From Aurelia coerulea (Eukaryota > Cnidaria > Scyphozoa > Semaeostomeae > Ulmaridae), in NCBI GenBank assembly GCA_039566865.1, contig CM076960.1, positions 3,348,001 to 3,412,000 on the forward strand: DNA of 64,000 nt, written 5' to 3'. The notes beneath the pieces were generated by a model. It searched no databases and was not told where the DNA came from. It worked only from the letters and a program-made list of their open reading frames with translations. This document shows, piece by piece, positions 1 to 10,365 of this stretch (its first letter is position 1; each line of letters starts with the position of its first letter). Both the position numbers and the translations under genes were made by a program.

Positions 1-81
1 CTGAAATTTCCACTCAAAAAGGCGGAAAGATTGGCAGACTTCGGAGAGATTATCGTTTTCGTTAGTGACGCACCATCTTTA

Positions 82-430
82 ATAAGATTGTTATGTTTGA
101 TTGCAAATATGTTTCTGTTTCTGTGAAGACTTACATTTCCAGAAATTTGATAGTGTTAGAATTGCCAATCAAAGACACGCTATAAGAAACGCTTGTTTTT
201 AAGATTGTTGTGTTTTATTGCAAAATATGTTTCCGTCTTTGCAATTTTAATGCCTCAAGAATTTGCTAGGTTTAGAATTACTAATCAAGGACGCCCTGAA
301 TGAAACTCTTGTTTTTAAGGTTGCTGTGTTTTATTGAAAAATATGCTTCCGTCTCAGCAAAGTCTAATGCTTTCAGAATATGGTATGTCTAGAATTAGCA
401 ATGAAACATGCCCTATAAGGAACATTTTCA
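82..430. repeat. Degenerate tandem repeat, period about 118 bp, about 3 units
   Basis: Three diverged units begin near 82, 200 and 318. Each opens with an AAGATTGTTGTGTTTTATTG-like stretch, continues through ATGTTTCTGTTT-like sequence and ends with an AGAAACGCTTGTTTTT-like tail. They lie just upstream of the first visible exon. The third unit loses similarity near 430. No coding role is seen. Confidence 0.65.
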
Positions 431-499
431 TCAATCTAAAATTTGCCGCTTTACATTGGAAACTTTGTCAACGATCTCATCATTTTACTTTTCTTACAG

Positions 500-571
500 A
501 TATCGGACCTGGCAACAAGCTCGGAAAGTATTTGGCCAAACAAGGGAAATGTGGAATGAAAGGAAGACCAG
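500..571 (+). CDS. Exon 1 visible of the lectin/ILEI mosaic gene (5' end of gene outside window)
   Basis: This 72-bp internal exon is flanked by a good acceptor (pyrimidine-rich, TTCTTACAG) and donor (CCAG/GTAAGA). In the frame fixed by downstream phase it encodes a short basic, Gly/Lys-rich stretch with one Cys (KQGKCGMKGRPG) and is phase 1-1, like all the linker exons of this gene. I recognise no domain. It is the first part of a gene running to 29799; the start codon and any signal peptide lie upstream of the window or were missed. The call rests on splice signals and on phase agreement with the next exon at 4213. Confidence 0.5.
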
Positions 572-653
572 GTAAGAAATTTTCGATTGCTGTTCATTTT
601 GTTCCAGTTTCAATTTTCGAAGTCATCACAGATGATTTACTTGCACTGCTATA

Positions 654-1103
654 CAGTAAGGCCCCGCATTTAAGAAACCACCTGAAAGAAACTTTTAGGC
701 TACTGAAAAATGATTAACCCCCCTACGTTTAAGAAACTCTTAAGGCTCATACCCACAATGAAGTTTCTTGTATTTTCATCAACACTAAGTCCTGGTCTGA
801 CGGTCTGAGGAGTATTCCACTGCATGCAGGGCTCATAAGAAATTGCTACAGCGATGTGTTTGATTTAACAGATTTTTACATAAATTCAAATCGATGTTCT
901 TGACAATCATTGCTAGCATTCACATATGACTAATCTATCGATAAATGACCCTTTTCTGTTGTAACCTATATTCCAGGACTTTCCAGAAAAGAAATTTGAA
1001 ACTTTAGAAACTTTCAGCCTCAAAAATGAGAAGTATCATAGATATAAGAAACCTTTCAGGCTAAGGTGTGAAAAAGTGGTTTCTTAAATGCGGGGCCTTA
1101 CTG
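654..1103. mobile_element. Tc1/mariner-type MITE (TA target site)
   Basis: Terminal inverted repeats of about 30 bp start CAGTAAGGCCCCGCATTTAA and end with its reverse complement. TA dinucleotides flank both ends (652-653 and 1104-1105), and CAGT termini with a TA target are typical of Tc1/mariner. The 450-bp interior has no coding capacity, so it is non-autonomous. It lies in an intron of the mosaic gene. Confidence 0.8.
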
Positions 1104-1209
1104 TACACCTTCGACGAACAGCGACCAGTATACTTGTTGAGTAAAAAAGAGATCTCTGTTTGAAAGGCCGCTGCTCGCCGGATATCAAGACAGCAAAATG
1201 CAAAAAGTA

Positions 1210-1631
1210 CAGTAAATCCCCGCATATAAGAACCTGAAAAATAAGAACCTAGAGGCTGTTTTTCCTAACTTATGCACCTTTTAATTAAGAACCTGTTTCA
1301 GTTTGATGAAAAATATGTTCTTGTAGCAGGGGTAGCAAAGTTTATTTTGGATAATCAGTATTAAGTTGATTTTTGTCCCAGTGGGCTTTTAATGTTTGAA
1401 TCTCCTCTCCTGCTGTTTGAAAGCTTAGCATTGGTTATTAGGTATATTATAACCTTGCCAAAACAAATAATAGGGCTGAAAATCATTGACGAAGGTTCTA
1501 AAATGGCCTACGCAAGGTACTCTTCAAATAAGAACCATTATACCTTGAAATTTGGCTAAGTACCTTTAAAATAAGAACCAGTTTCAGCCTAGCTCTCAAA
1601 AAGGTAGGTTCTTATATGCGGGGATTTACTG
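1210..1631. mobile_element. Second Tc1/mariner-type MITE, related family
   Basis: Terminal inverted repeats start CAGTAAATCCCCGCATATAA and end with the reverse complement, flanked by TA at 1208-1209 and 1632-1633. The end sequence is similar in layout to the element at 654-1103 (CAGTAA..CCCCGCAT..TAAGAA), so the two are related families. Non-coding. Confidence 0.8.
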
Positions 1632-1868
1632 TATGCGGTTAATAACATTGGCAAATATGTTCTTTAATGATGGGCATGTTCAAATCCTTTTTAAAAAATT
1701 TACCTGACAGAAATCGTCAACTCCGTTTGAAATTATGAGGGATTTTCTCGAGAGACCTCCTGCAAGAAACCTTCAAAACATGCCTTAAATCGCGATCAAT
1801 TTTCTTGATACTTCTGTCTTACAGCGATGACTTCAACACGTTTCAGCATATGTTATCCTCTTTGGAGG

Positions 1869-2467
1869 AACAAGGACAGATGTTGTAAGACAATCGCACG
1901 AGTTGGTTTTGATGGACACCTCAATTCAAAGTGATTAGTGATCACAGACAAAGGAAATTCTCTTAACCAATGATTCAAAACAAGCAAAGCCGCAAAAGTA
2001 TCTCTGAAACTCAGGTTGCTAGCTCGCTCGTTGTGCATTTCAGAAATTGTTTTAAAGAGCAAACATGAGTATAGATCGAAAGAAGAAGGATATATCTTCA
2101 CATCTGCCTCGGGCATTTAATTTGTTTGGTTCAAAAGCCGAATGGGAGGCGATTCAATTCTCTTATTTTTTGGGTGTAATGAAAACACTTACTGCTCGGC
2201 TTCTGAACCAAAGAAATAAAATGCCCGTGGTAGATGTGTAGATATATCCTTCTTCTTTCGATGTATGCTCATATTTGCTCTTAAAAACAATTTCTGGAAT
2301 GCACAACGAGCGCCCTAGCTACTTGGGTTTCCGAGAAACTTTTGCGGCTTTGTTTGTTTTGAATTTATGGTTGAGAGGATTTCCTTTGTCTGTGATCGCT
2401 AATCGCTTTGAATTCACATGTCAACAAAAGCATCGCATGCTATTGCCTTACAAGATCTTTCCTTGTT
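1869..2467. mobile_element. Foldback MITE with 9-bp TSD (AACAAGG family)
   Basis: The ends are AACAAGG and CCTTGTT. A perfect 9-bp direct repeat CTTTGGAGG flanks them (1860-1868 and 2468-2476). The two halves are long inverted repeats of each other. Further copies or halves lie at 4770-5030, 19656-20057, 32925-33535, 35735-36250, 36308-36865 and 62290-62822. The open frames inside are shadows of the inverted repeats. A 9-bp target duplication suggests a Mutator-like or other 9-bp-duplicating transposase. Confidence 0.75.
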
Positions 2468-2880
2468 CTTTGGAGGATCAATTTGCCGGGAAGAATGTTG
2501 TTTTGCTCCCAAGGATGACTCATTCATCCTCCCAAAGGTATAGCACGTGCAGGCAAACACCAAAATGCAAAAGTTATGCAAAAGTGATTGCTGAAATTCA
2601 GGGAATTGTGACGTGATTTACTTGGCCTGTTTTGAGGTTTTCTTGGAAGGGCTTTGTGGAGAAAATCCTTCATTGTTCAGAACGGAATAGCTGATTTCAG
2701 TCAAGTGAAATTTAAGATATTTTTTGAACATGTTCTTTATTGCATGATATACTTTCCAATATTGTTGCCTTGATATTCAGGGAGTAGTGGCCTTTCAAAC
2801 AGGGATTCATTTTGAATCACCGGGGAAGTTGTTTTTCTAAGTTCTTTGATATAAAACGTCTAACTCCAGTTTCGAGTTCA

Positions 2881-2886
<6 letters not shown>

Positions 2887-2916
<30 letters not shown>

Positions 2917-3170
2917 TTCAATATAAAAATTTACAACAAAATTACCTAAACACTACCTACAATCTACTATACCACACTACAAGAACGGGGACCAGGAGGA
3001 GCAAAATATCATGTCTACCCCCTGGAATTAATATAAACTAAAATACAACTAATACAAAACTACTACACATACGCTACAACTAATACAGATAGAAATTCTA
3101 ATTATAAAAACATTTTACAAATAAATATTTGAGCCGGTTTCACATTAGATGTCAGGCCAAAATATAATAG
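2887..3170 (-). mobile_element. Poly(A)-ended retroelement 3' fragment
   Basis: A T-tract at 2887-2914 is followed by sequence that recurs at 5449-5585 next to another T-rich tract. Read on the minus strand, this is a retroelement 3' end with a poly(A) tail. The element is heavily 5'-truncated and no ORF remains. From 3170 to 3465 I see no gene or clear repeat. Confidence 0.5.
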
Positions 3171-3475
3171 TGAACAATCGGTACGCCGGCCGAGGAAACA
3201 ACAACGACAACAACTGTCCCCGTCACTGCTCCCCACCCAAGGTCCCCATCGCTCGAGACACCGCTATCGTGTCTGGATTTCTAATATCGATCAAAACTCG
3301 ATCATCGTAAAGCTGCGTCTTTCGAAAGAGGCCCCAACCCCAATTGTTAACCCCTATATTTACTCGGTCCAGTCTTTTCCAGTTAGTTGTGAGTCGAATT
3401 TTTGCAGAAATTTTAGTTTCTTTTAGTCAATTTCTTTCTTTAGACAGTTGTAATTGAGAATAACATGTTCACGGA

Positions 3476-3677
3476 GGCATGGGCACATTTTGTGAAACAA
3501 AAGTGCTCGGTTTCCGAATAGACAAAACGATTTTCCTTTCTGAAGAATAGATTTCACACCTCAAAGCAAAGCATCATGGTCGGCTGCATTGAAGGTGTGA
3601 ATTCTATTCTTGAGACTGTCAAATCGCTTTGTCTTAAACAGAACCGTATCCTTTGTTTTACAAAATTCACCCTTGCT
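3476..3677. mobile_element. Foldback MITE with 9-bp TSD (AGCAAGGGTG family)
   Basis: The right end AATTCACCCTTGCT matches, inverted, the left end GGCATGGGCACATTTTG. A perfect 9-bp repeat GTTCACGGA flanks the element (3467-3475 and 3678-3686). A second, cleaner copy lies at 31981-32170. Confidence 0.75.
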
Positions 3678-3715
3678 GTTCACGGATCCAAAGCCCGGGG
3701 GGCTACTTGACTTTC

Positions 3716-3985
3716 AATTGTACGGGGGGGGTGCACTCCAAAAAAAATTTTTTCACCCGGCTTTAGAAATTTCCCCGCGAAATGATAGCCGGCTTTAGAA
3801 AAAATCGGCGAAAAGCATATCCCAAAACGTAAGAATCGGCGAAAAGCATACCCCTAAACGTAAAACTTCGTCGAAAAACAATGAAATAACACGTTTGACA
3901 ACCGGCTTTAGAAAAATTGCCTTCTTTTGATACCCGGCGTTAGAAAAAAGAGGCGAAATCGATAGCCGGAAAGGAGTGCACATGG
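3716..3985. repeat. G-tract-headed interspersed repeat
   Basis: The unit starts with a run of G and then repeats CCGGCTTTAGAAA and ATCGGCGAAAAGCATA-like phrases. Related, diverged copies start at 8091, 32436 and 57866 and recognisable ends lie at 59350-59640. It looks like a non-coding foldback DNA element. It occupies intron sequence upstream of microexon 4213-4242. Confidence 0.5.
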
Positions 3986-4099
3986 CGTCAGCAAAATATA
4001 CTTGAATTTTGCTTAAAAAAGTCGTCTTAATTTGCATGCAGACTGATTACAAGTTCGTAGTTGTTACTATTGAAAGACTGGTGGCCGCTATAAATACGC

Positions 4100-4190
4100 T
4101 ATAACCAGTTTGAGCAAAAAGATATGTTGTTGTTGTTGTTGACATTGTTGTTGTTGTTGTTCCGATAACTGGGACTATTTCATGAGTTGA
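4100..4190. repeat. (GTT)n-containing interspersed element
   Basis: A (TTG)n tract with flanks TTTGAGCAAAAA and CCAGTTTGAG / GATAACTGGGAC recurs inverted at about 44395-44485, where (AAC)n carries the same flanks. The shared unique flanks show this is an interspersed element copy and not just a microsatellite. Confidence 0.5.
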
Positions 4191-4212
4191 ATTTGTGCGT
4201 TTTTTCTTGTAG

Positions 4213-4242
4213 TACCAAAGCCAACACCCGGAAAAGGACTCA
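4213..4242 (+). CDS. Microexon (30 bp) of the mosaic gene, linker before first ILEI domain
   Basis: Thirty bases sit between a TTTTTTCTTGTAG acceptor and a GTAAGT donor. Phase 1-1 with the flanking exons gives a Pro/Lys/Thr linker (VPKPTPGKGL). Corresponding linker microexons lie at 7227-7259, 15896-15919 and 28541-28558, which supports it. It is too short for ORF-based gene finding. Confidence 0.6.
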
Positions 4243-4769
4243 GTAAGTGATGCTACTTTTTCCTTGTTCACCATAAGAACGCAATACCCCATTTCCACTT
4301 GTAAGCTACGCCAGCTTAAAGGCACACTGTCGTGACGCTGGTTGGGTGAATAAGACAATAGAAAAGAATGGAATTAGGCAAGCGTCAATAATTTCGATGT
4401 ACGCTGAAATTCATGAAGACAATTGCGATCTGATTCCATTTGTTCTCGAAACAAACTATGATCCAAGAGCTTGGTAATTATTCAGAGGCCAGGTCTTTAG
4501 TTAGTGATTTCAACATCACAACCCGCATCGCATCGTGAAACCAATTGCAGCCACGTCAGCGTGGTTTTTAACTAAACCATATATTAATTGGGTACTCAAC
4601 AAATCTTCTGCTTTAGGATCTTGCCTCCCTTCTTGAATACAGGAAATCAAATCCTTATCATCTTCATGAATTTCGAGGTGCATCGAAATTTCTGAAAGTC
4701 ACCTTGTTGTATTCTTTTTTATTGTTTTTTTTACCCAATGAACAACAACAAGGACAAATAAACAAAATA

Positions 4770-5030
4770 TGCGAGGTAGATCCTTAGATTTATCCTTCTT
4801 CTTTCGTTATAAGCTCAAAGCTGCTCTCAAAACCACTTTCACATGCACAAGGTGACAGTTCGCCCTACTGGTTTCAAGGAAACTTTTGCGGTTTGGTTTG
4901 TTTTGAATTATTGATTGAGAGAATTTCCTTTATCTGTAATCGCTAGTCATTTTGAATTGAGGTGTCAATCAAAAACGACCGATGCTATTGTACTGCATAA
5001 TCAATTATCATGACAGTATGCCCTTTCACA
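4770..5030. repeat. Half copy of the AACAAGG foldback family
   Basis: The sequence matches one arm of the foldback elements at 1869-2467 and 62290-62822: landmarks are ATCCTTCTTCTTTCGTTATA, CACATGCACAAGG, TTTGTTTTGAATTATTG and GAATTGAGGTGTCAATCAAA. The other arm is missing, so it is a truncated copy. It ends about 70 bp before the ILEI exon. Confidence 0.6.
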
Positions 5031-5100
5031 AATTGATTATTCTTATTATTGTCTGAACCCTCACGAGGCCTCTTTTTAACGACCTATCTCCATCTCACAG

Positions 5101-5414
5101 TTCTCAAAGTACAGATTGTCTCAACTGGATGCAGTGACCCCCCGGCAAGAGGAAGAGACTGTGGACGTGCTCCAGCTTCAATCAAAGTCAATGGCTTGGA
5201 GCGTAGTTTGAACAGACGGGGTCTCAACATTGTTGTTTATAACTTTGCAACAGGTCGGTATGAAGGAACAAGAAATTTTGATACTCATGGAAATCGTGGA
5301 GCTACTAACCTGATGGTTCGATACATTGATAGCATCAAGCCGAACAGATTGGTTTTCGTGGCTGCGCAAGATTCATACACGCCAGCCATGAATGCACGGG
5401 CTTACTCAGCTCTC
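5101..5414 (+). CDS. ILEI/FAM3-type domain 1, first part, of the mosaic gene
   Basis: This exon carries most of an ILEI (interleukin-like EMT inducer, FAM3-type) domain. Landmarks are VQIVSTGCSD near its start, ASIKVNGLE, RRGLNIVVYN, FDTHGN and IDSIKPNRLVFVAAQDSY, then ARAYSAL at the exon end; these are the family's strand and Cys positions. The acceptor is CATCTCACAG and the donor CTC/GTGAGT; it enters in phase 1 and leaves in phase 0. The domain continues in 5957-6104. ILEI folds occur in secreted FAM3 proteins and as modules in cell-surface glycan-related proteins, so a secreted or surface role is inferred. A second ILEI domain in the same gene (from 11729) splits this part into two exons. 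Confidence 0.85.
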
Positions 5415-5448
5415 GTGAGTATTTTTAATCCAATTCCGCTTAACTTTT

Positions 5449-5585
5449 TTTCATATTCAAAATAAAAAGTTTACAACACGAATTACCTGAGACACTACCT
5501 ATGAACTACTATACAACACTACAAGGACGATGCTAAGAGGACCAAAATATAGTGAGTACCCCTTGGCTTTAAAAATACATAAATT
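5449..5585 (-). mobile_element. Retroelement 3' fragment, second copy
   Basis: It shares a block (ACTACAAGGACGATGC-like and ACCAAAATAT-like phrases after a T-rich end) with 2887-3170. It lies only about 35 bp after the donor site of the ILEI exon, so it has inserted close to a splice site. Nothing coding remains. Confidence 0.5.
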
Positions 5586-5956
5586 TTCAAACAACTGGAC
5601 AAGTTTCAATCTCATGGTAATGAATGCGCAGACGATATTGTTACCCATGAAAAGTTGTACGTTCTTTTGGTTCTGCACGAGAAGATTTGATCAAGTGCCC
5701 ATTTTCAGGTATATCGCTACCAATAATTTTATATAATGGAAAATGAATGTAAAAATTACGAAAAATGAATGAATGATGAATAAAAAAATGAATGATTTTT
5801 CGTAAAGTTGAATTTACCTGATTGGCATTGCTTATAAAAATGCGAATTAAATTGCTAAAAATAGTTCAATCCCTCAGCTATCTTTTTTAACTTTGTGAGG
5901 CATTGTCCTTTTGAGAACGATATTCTAATTCCCATCTCAATCTTACTTCTCTGCAG

Positions 5957-6104
5957 TACAGCGTTGGTGGGGAAGAGCCATTTATAAAAGCTGTTAGATC
6001 TTCATACGCCCTTCTTGGCTTCAAGGGAAAGACTAAAATGTCTTGGACCACCCAGAAAGCATTCAGACCAGGAAAAGGACCAGCAACGATTTCTGCACAG
6101 ATAA
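5957..6104 (+). CDS. ILEI/FAM3-type domain 1, second part
   Basis: The 148-bp exon follows CTTCTCTGCAG and ends ATA A/GTAAGT. It begins in phase 0 and ends in phase 1. It encodes YSVGGEEPFIKAVRSSYALL, then GFKG, a Trp (SW) and GPATISAQI, which is the C-terminal part of an ILEI domain. The exon at 14610-14757 has exactly the same length and phase and encodes the same part of ILEI domain 2, which shows internal duplication of the whole module. Confidence 0.85.
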
Positions 6105-6589
6105 GTAAGTAGGGTTTACTGGGGCTAAAAATGGGTCTACTGGTGCTAAAAATGGGAACGCTTAGGGTAAATGGGTAGGACAAAATGTCGGATAGATTTT
6201 GCTAAAATCTTCGTTTACAATTTCTCCAAATCTTCGTTGATATTGTGAATGTTAATTTATCAGTTCAGGATCTCCTGTTGTCCAGCAATCAATGCCACCC
6301 AGTTACCCCCCAGCCTACCCAGTTTTTCCCTGCACACATTATTCAAGGATAGATTATAGAATTGTGATCCTACATATCTTATTCACAAGATCTTCGTGTC
6401 TGAAGAACATTGGACTTACCTAGCAACTGGTTTTGAGGAAGATAACCCTTCAGCAAATGCTGGTTTTCAAACATGAAGTGAAGGTGAAGGCGAAGTTGCA
6501 GTTTTCAGTGGCAAGCGCTAAAATCGCAGAAGTAGAATAGGCCTAATCGAATCCGCGACCCCTTGTCATGAAGCTTTAATGGCGTGGCT

Positions 6590-6680
6590 CTACCTGGTAT
6601 TGAACCCTGTCCGCCTGACTGTTTTGGCTGCAAAGTCAGAGGACTACACCACTGCGCCACAAGACCTTTTTGAAAGCTGT
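6590..6680 (-). mobile_element. tRNA-derived SINE head
   Basis: On the minus strand there is an A-box-like TGGCGCAGTGG (complement of 6649-6659) and a B-box-like GGTTCAATACC (complement of 6596-6606) at tRNA spacing. The fold is not a complete functional tRNA, so this is a SINE or tRNA pseudogene. From 6690 to 7220 I see no gene; the sequence is AT-rich intron. Confidence 0.6.
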
Positions 6681-7226
6681 CCTTGTAAAATAGAATACAA
6701 TTATGCTCATGTATGGAGAGAAGAAAAATCTAATCACAATAAATGGATAAATCGAGTTTATGTATTATAGCATAAGAGCTAAAATCAATTCACATATCAT
6801 GATGAAAAATCAAAAGTATCTACAATATCTACATGTCAGTCTCAGCTGAAGATGGTTCTTGAAGACATCAATCATAGATGCCTGCTTACTTAGTTGAATG
6901 ACTTTCTGCACCTCTAGGCGCCAAGAGTTTTTTTCGTTTGGTCAATTTTTGTCCGTATGAAACCATATTTGTCCATAGCTCATTGTTAAACGGCACGAGA
7001 CGATAGATATTCTTGAATCAAGCTCTGTTAGAATTTTTATTCAATGCTCTTTAAAGTTAAATTCTCTATAGGAATTTTAATCTCTGATATCGACTTTCTT
7101 GACTCTTGATACCCCCTGAAGAGTATGAAGTCCAATTATTTGTTTCTATAAAAAAAACTGTTATAACGGGTGTTTTGAGCTCAATTCGGAAAAAAATTTG
7201 CTAAACATATCCTCTTTACTTTGCAG

Positions 7227-7259
7227 TGATAAAGAAAGTGCGGGATGAACCTTTGAAAC
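7227..7259 (+). CDS. Microexon (33 bp) linking ILEI 1 to the SUEL lectin
   Basis: It lies between TTTACTTTGCAG and GTAAGC, phase 1-1, and encodes a basic linker MIKKVRDEPLK. It joins 6104 and 7727 in frame. Its counterpart after the second ILEI domain is at 15896-15919. Confidence 0.65.
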
Positions 7260-7726
7260 GTAAGCAAAATTTTGATAAATTTACAGACGTTTTTACTTGA
7301 AGTTGTATTTCATTGGTTTCTGCAGACGATGACTGCATTCATGTCGATTTTACAGTTTTAAAAATGATATTACAAAGTAACGCAATGCTAAAGGGTATCA
7401 GCACAGTTATATCGCCTATCCGCTATGAATAGGCCAACAACGCCCAAACAGTCATTGTTTCTTTAGCTATGTAATTAAAAAAGAGCACGTGTCAAAAGTT
7501 GCCATATATAAGCAGCTGTATAGTATTAATATGTAGAGTAGGTAAACATGTATTGTAAGAATTTTATATGGATAAAAAAAAAAAAAAAAAAAAAAGTTGC
7601 CAAATACAACAGACTTTAATTCTAACTTGGCCTGGGCCAGCTCGATTCCCTTTGCAAACCTAAAACCTGTGAGAAGCCCTAAAACTTTGAGAAGCCTATT
7701 TACCATCGCCTATTTTAATTCTTTAG

Positions 7727-7886
7727 CACCTAGTGAGCTTGGTAAGACAATATGCGAAGGCAGAACTGGCGTTATTCGCTGTCCTGTTGGACTACGTATT
7801 GGAATCACCTATGCTATGTATGGTCGTCAAAACAGAGACACGTGCAAGAGCAGATCAATTAGATCAACAACTTGTAAATCCCCAAG
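7727..7886 (+). CDS. SUEL-type (galactose/rhamnose-binding) lectin domain, first half
   Basis: The exon follows TTTTAATTCTTTAG and ends CCCAAG/GTAAGA. It encodes CEGRTGVIRC, then GLRIGITYAMYGR and DTC, with a final TTC. The C-E-G, I-x-C, A-x-YGR and Cys spacing are hallmarks of the SUEL/Gal_lectin family (Pfam PF02140), in which YGR and the later DPC-x-GT-x-KYL motif line the sugar site. Phase is 1 in and 2 out, completed by 10111-10271. A secreted carbohydrate-binding role is inferred. Confidence 0.9.
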
Positions 7887-8090
7887 GTAAGATCTTTTTT
7901 GGTATGATAAAAAAAATGGCCTACTTTTTAGGGTATTTTCATCCATTGCTACATCAGTAGAAAGATCAACGATATCCTTGATAAAATTTGAAAAAACTTG
8001 ACCATATTATATTCTGTTTGCTAGAAGGTACCCATTGTGTCATGTCTTTCTTTTTTTCTTTAACGTTAGTCTTAAATTTCGACTTGTTTC

Positions 8091-8412
8091 AAATCCCGGG
8101 GGGGGGGGGTACTTGACTTAAATTTGTACGGGGGTGTGCCCACGAAATTTTTTTTCACCCTGCACCAGAATTTTTCGCTCAAAATTATACCCTGTTCTAG
8201 AAAAAATTGGTGAAAAGTATACTCAAAAACATGAAATTTGACTGAAAAACGACCCGATCTAGCAGAATATTCCCCTTTGACATGGCTTGACAACCTGCTC
8301 TAGAAAAATTGCCTCATTTTGATACCCTATGCTAGAAAAAATTGGTGAAAACGATACCCTTAAAAACGGCACATCCCCGTCGGACAAATATACTAAGTAC
8401 CCCCCCCCGGGT
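8091..8412. repeat. G-tract-headed foldback repeat
   Basis: It begins with a run of about 11 G followed by GTACTTGACTT and ends with AAGTACCCCCCCCCGGG, so the two ends are inverted copies. Inside are repeats of CTCTAGAAAAATTG and TTGGTGAAAA phrases. Related copies lie at 3716, 32436 and 57866-59640. Non-coding; intronic. Confidence 0.6.
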
Positions 8413-8489
8413 TTCAAGTATTTGCTTAGGTCAAAATGCCAAAGCTCTGGTTTGGACGTGGGGGCACATTTGAGCTTTCAAAATTAATA

Positions 8490-9557
8490 CCGGGTGTCCC
8501 AAAGAAGCATAGGTTCCAAATCTTTAAAAAGGCTGGTGTAAAATTGAGTGACCTATTTCTTTGAACTGAATGATTTAAAAGAAACTTTAGCTATTTCTCT
8601 ACAATTCTACCGTTGGAATTTTCTGAAATCTTCAATATTTTCAGAATTAGAGTGTTTTTCTTCTTTTTCAAGAATTCAAGGAAAATTTTCAAAAAAACTT
8701 AAAACCATCGTGATTTCTAAACTGTTTGACGCAACATGAAGTAATTTCGAAGAAAACCATTGTTTATGAGTGCCTACAATATGGTATCAAGCAGAAGTCT
8801 GTCACTCATCTGGTTTATAATTTAGAAATTTGATGACGTCACATCCTCAAATGAGTTGAAATGTATAATACGCTGTAATTTCCAAAAATATTCAAAATTT
8901 CTGAAAAGTCCAACGGTAGAATTATAGATAATTTTCTAAAGTTTCTTTCAAGCCAGTCAATCAGAAGAGACAAGTCATAGAATTTTACACCCACCTTTTT
9001 ACGCCGAGATAAAGATTTGGAAGCTATGCTTCCCAAAGAAGTACTCCTTTTTAAAAAGCCACCAAAAAGTGATTATCAAAACTTCAATAAAATTTTCTTT
9101 TTGAGTTGTTTGGTCAAAGACTCAAAAGATATTTATAGATGATAAAATATTTGCTTTTGATACAACAAGGTCGAAGAATTACACGTTGAAGAACCTTATC
9201 GTGAGCTATAATTTTTAAACAAAACACTCAATCTTGCCTAAGAGTCAATATTTTCAGATTTTTACCATAATTGAAGTCTTCAATGATAGTGCGCATTTCT
9301 TTCTGTCATTTATGACCAAGCTAGGAGCTTTACATGCACAAAGAAATTGATTGCTCTTTTGCAGTATGATTCAAAACGAGGTAGCCTTAAAAAAGGCTAA
9401 ATTTGCTAATTTTTAAACCAATTACAAGATCAGCTTTATCTTGGAAAATAATTTGGTCATAAAATAACTTGATGAAAAAAGGAAAATTGAACATGGCCGT
9501 GCAATCAAATTTTGTTGAGTTTTCAAACAGGAGTGCTTGGGTAATGGGACACCCGGT
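8490..9557. mobile_element. TA-flanked MITE (CCGGGTGTCCC family) interrupted by another element
   Basis: The outer ends are CCGGGTGTCCC and GGGACACCCGG with TA at both sides (8488-8489 and 9558-9559 region), mariner-like. It shares its interior with the element at 19097-19639. Between 8506 and 9030 it is split by an unrelated 525-bp foldback element with its own 9-bp TSD, so this one is older. Confidence 0.7.
8506..9030. mobile_element. Foldback MITE with perfect 9-bp TSD (AGCATAGG family)
   Basis: Termini AGCATAGGTTCC and GGAAGCTATGCT flank long inverted arms. A perfect 9-bp repeat TCCCAAAGA sits on both sides (8497-8505 and 9031-9039). Other copies are at 23255-23766 (TSD AGCTGTGGT) and 33944-34462 (TSD CCCACCCAT / CCTACCCAT), and a disrupted one surrounds 10775-11377. 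No transposase is encoded. Confidence 0.85.
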
Positions 9558-9599
9558 AATTGAGCTCTCAGAGCACCAATATCAGCAAATGAGCAATCT

Positions 9600-9900
9600 A
9601 CATGTTCTTATTACCTGACTGACGTTTCAAAAACGAGGCAAAACAGGAATCCCGCCAATCCCATTGGCTAATCGCACATTTCCCACGGTTTTCCCGTAGC
9701 CTTGTATAATACGATACCAGGACGCATTTTTGTCACCACAGCAACTAATTTAGGCCTGTGAGATTTACAACAAACTTAAGCGATATAACAGTAACGAAAT
9801 CCGTTTGACTAAATGATACAAGTGAAAATTAGAAGTTATCAGGTAATAAAACTCATACTAACCGGTTTTGTAGTTGTACAGGAAAATATAAAGCCCTCGG
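9600..9900. repeat. Intronic repeat, inverted copy at 21040-21300
   Basis: The stretch with AAACGAGGCAAAACAGGAAT, CCCGCC, CTAATCGCACATTTCC and GCGATATAACAG matches, inverted, the stretch at 21040-21300 (GGCGGGATTC, TTGCCTCATTTTTGAAAC, TTATATCGCTTAAG). Both lie in introns of the same gene about 11 kb apart. Type unknown; no ORF. Confidence 0.55.
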
Positions 9901-10110
9901 TATGTACTTTTAATGTTCAGGTTAACTATCGAGGAACATTTGGAAATTGATTAGCCATTGATTAATGCTAAATTGTCATCGCTGGATCCAACCAAATCTG
10001 TCCCAAACTTTTTGGGACATGGGGTATGAACAGCAAAGGTAGGGCAGAGCAAATTCTTCATTCCTTGTTTCTCCATTTCTCATGTAATTCACTCGTTTCC
10101 TTGTTTACAG

Positions 10111-10271
10111 ATCACTTCGCATTGTCAGGAAAACTTGTCAAGGCAAAAGATCTTGCCGTCTTTCGGCACTTAACCGCATATATAAAGATCCTTGCCCTGG
10201 AACTGCGAAATACCTAGACGTCAAGTACACTTGCCGAGGAACAAGACCATCGCCTGCAGCTACCAGGCCTC
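10111..10271 (+). CDS. SUEL-type lectin domain, second half
   Basis: The acceptor is CCTTGTTTACAG and the donor GGCCTC/GTGAGT. The exon starts by completing an Arg codon and leaves in phase 1. It encodes KTCQGKRSCRLSALNRIYKD followed by PCPGTAKYLDVKYTC. C-x-G-x3-C, DPC-x-GT-x-KYL-x-V-x-Y-x-C is the second half of the SUEL consensus, so with 7727-7886 the lectin domain is complete. The end is a Pro/Arg/Thr linker running into the second ILEI domain. Confidence 0.9.
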
Positions 10272-10327
10272 GTGAGTTTTTGTGTCTTCTCTTATTTCTT
10301 TATATAATTTACATTGAGATTCATGCA

Positions 10328-10365
10328 GGGTGATTGGCCGAGCGGCTTATACATCGTTTCCATAC
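10328..10365 (+). mobile_element. tRNA-derived SINE head fragment
   Basis: TGGCCGAGCGGCTTATAC matches the tRNA-like head of the SINE at 57340-57575 (present there on the minus strand). Only the A-box part is left. Confidence 0.45.

Noticed and set aside
334..717. 127-codon open frame overlapping exon 500-571
   Set aside because: It runs through the tandem repeat and a MITE and agrees with the gene only between 500 and 571. The exon, not the ORF, is the supported unit.
6590..6680. tRNA gene
   Set aside because: Box A and box B are present, but the acceptor stem and anticodon arm do not close, so it is a SINE-type relic. The same holds for 26990-27070 and 57340-57575.
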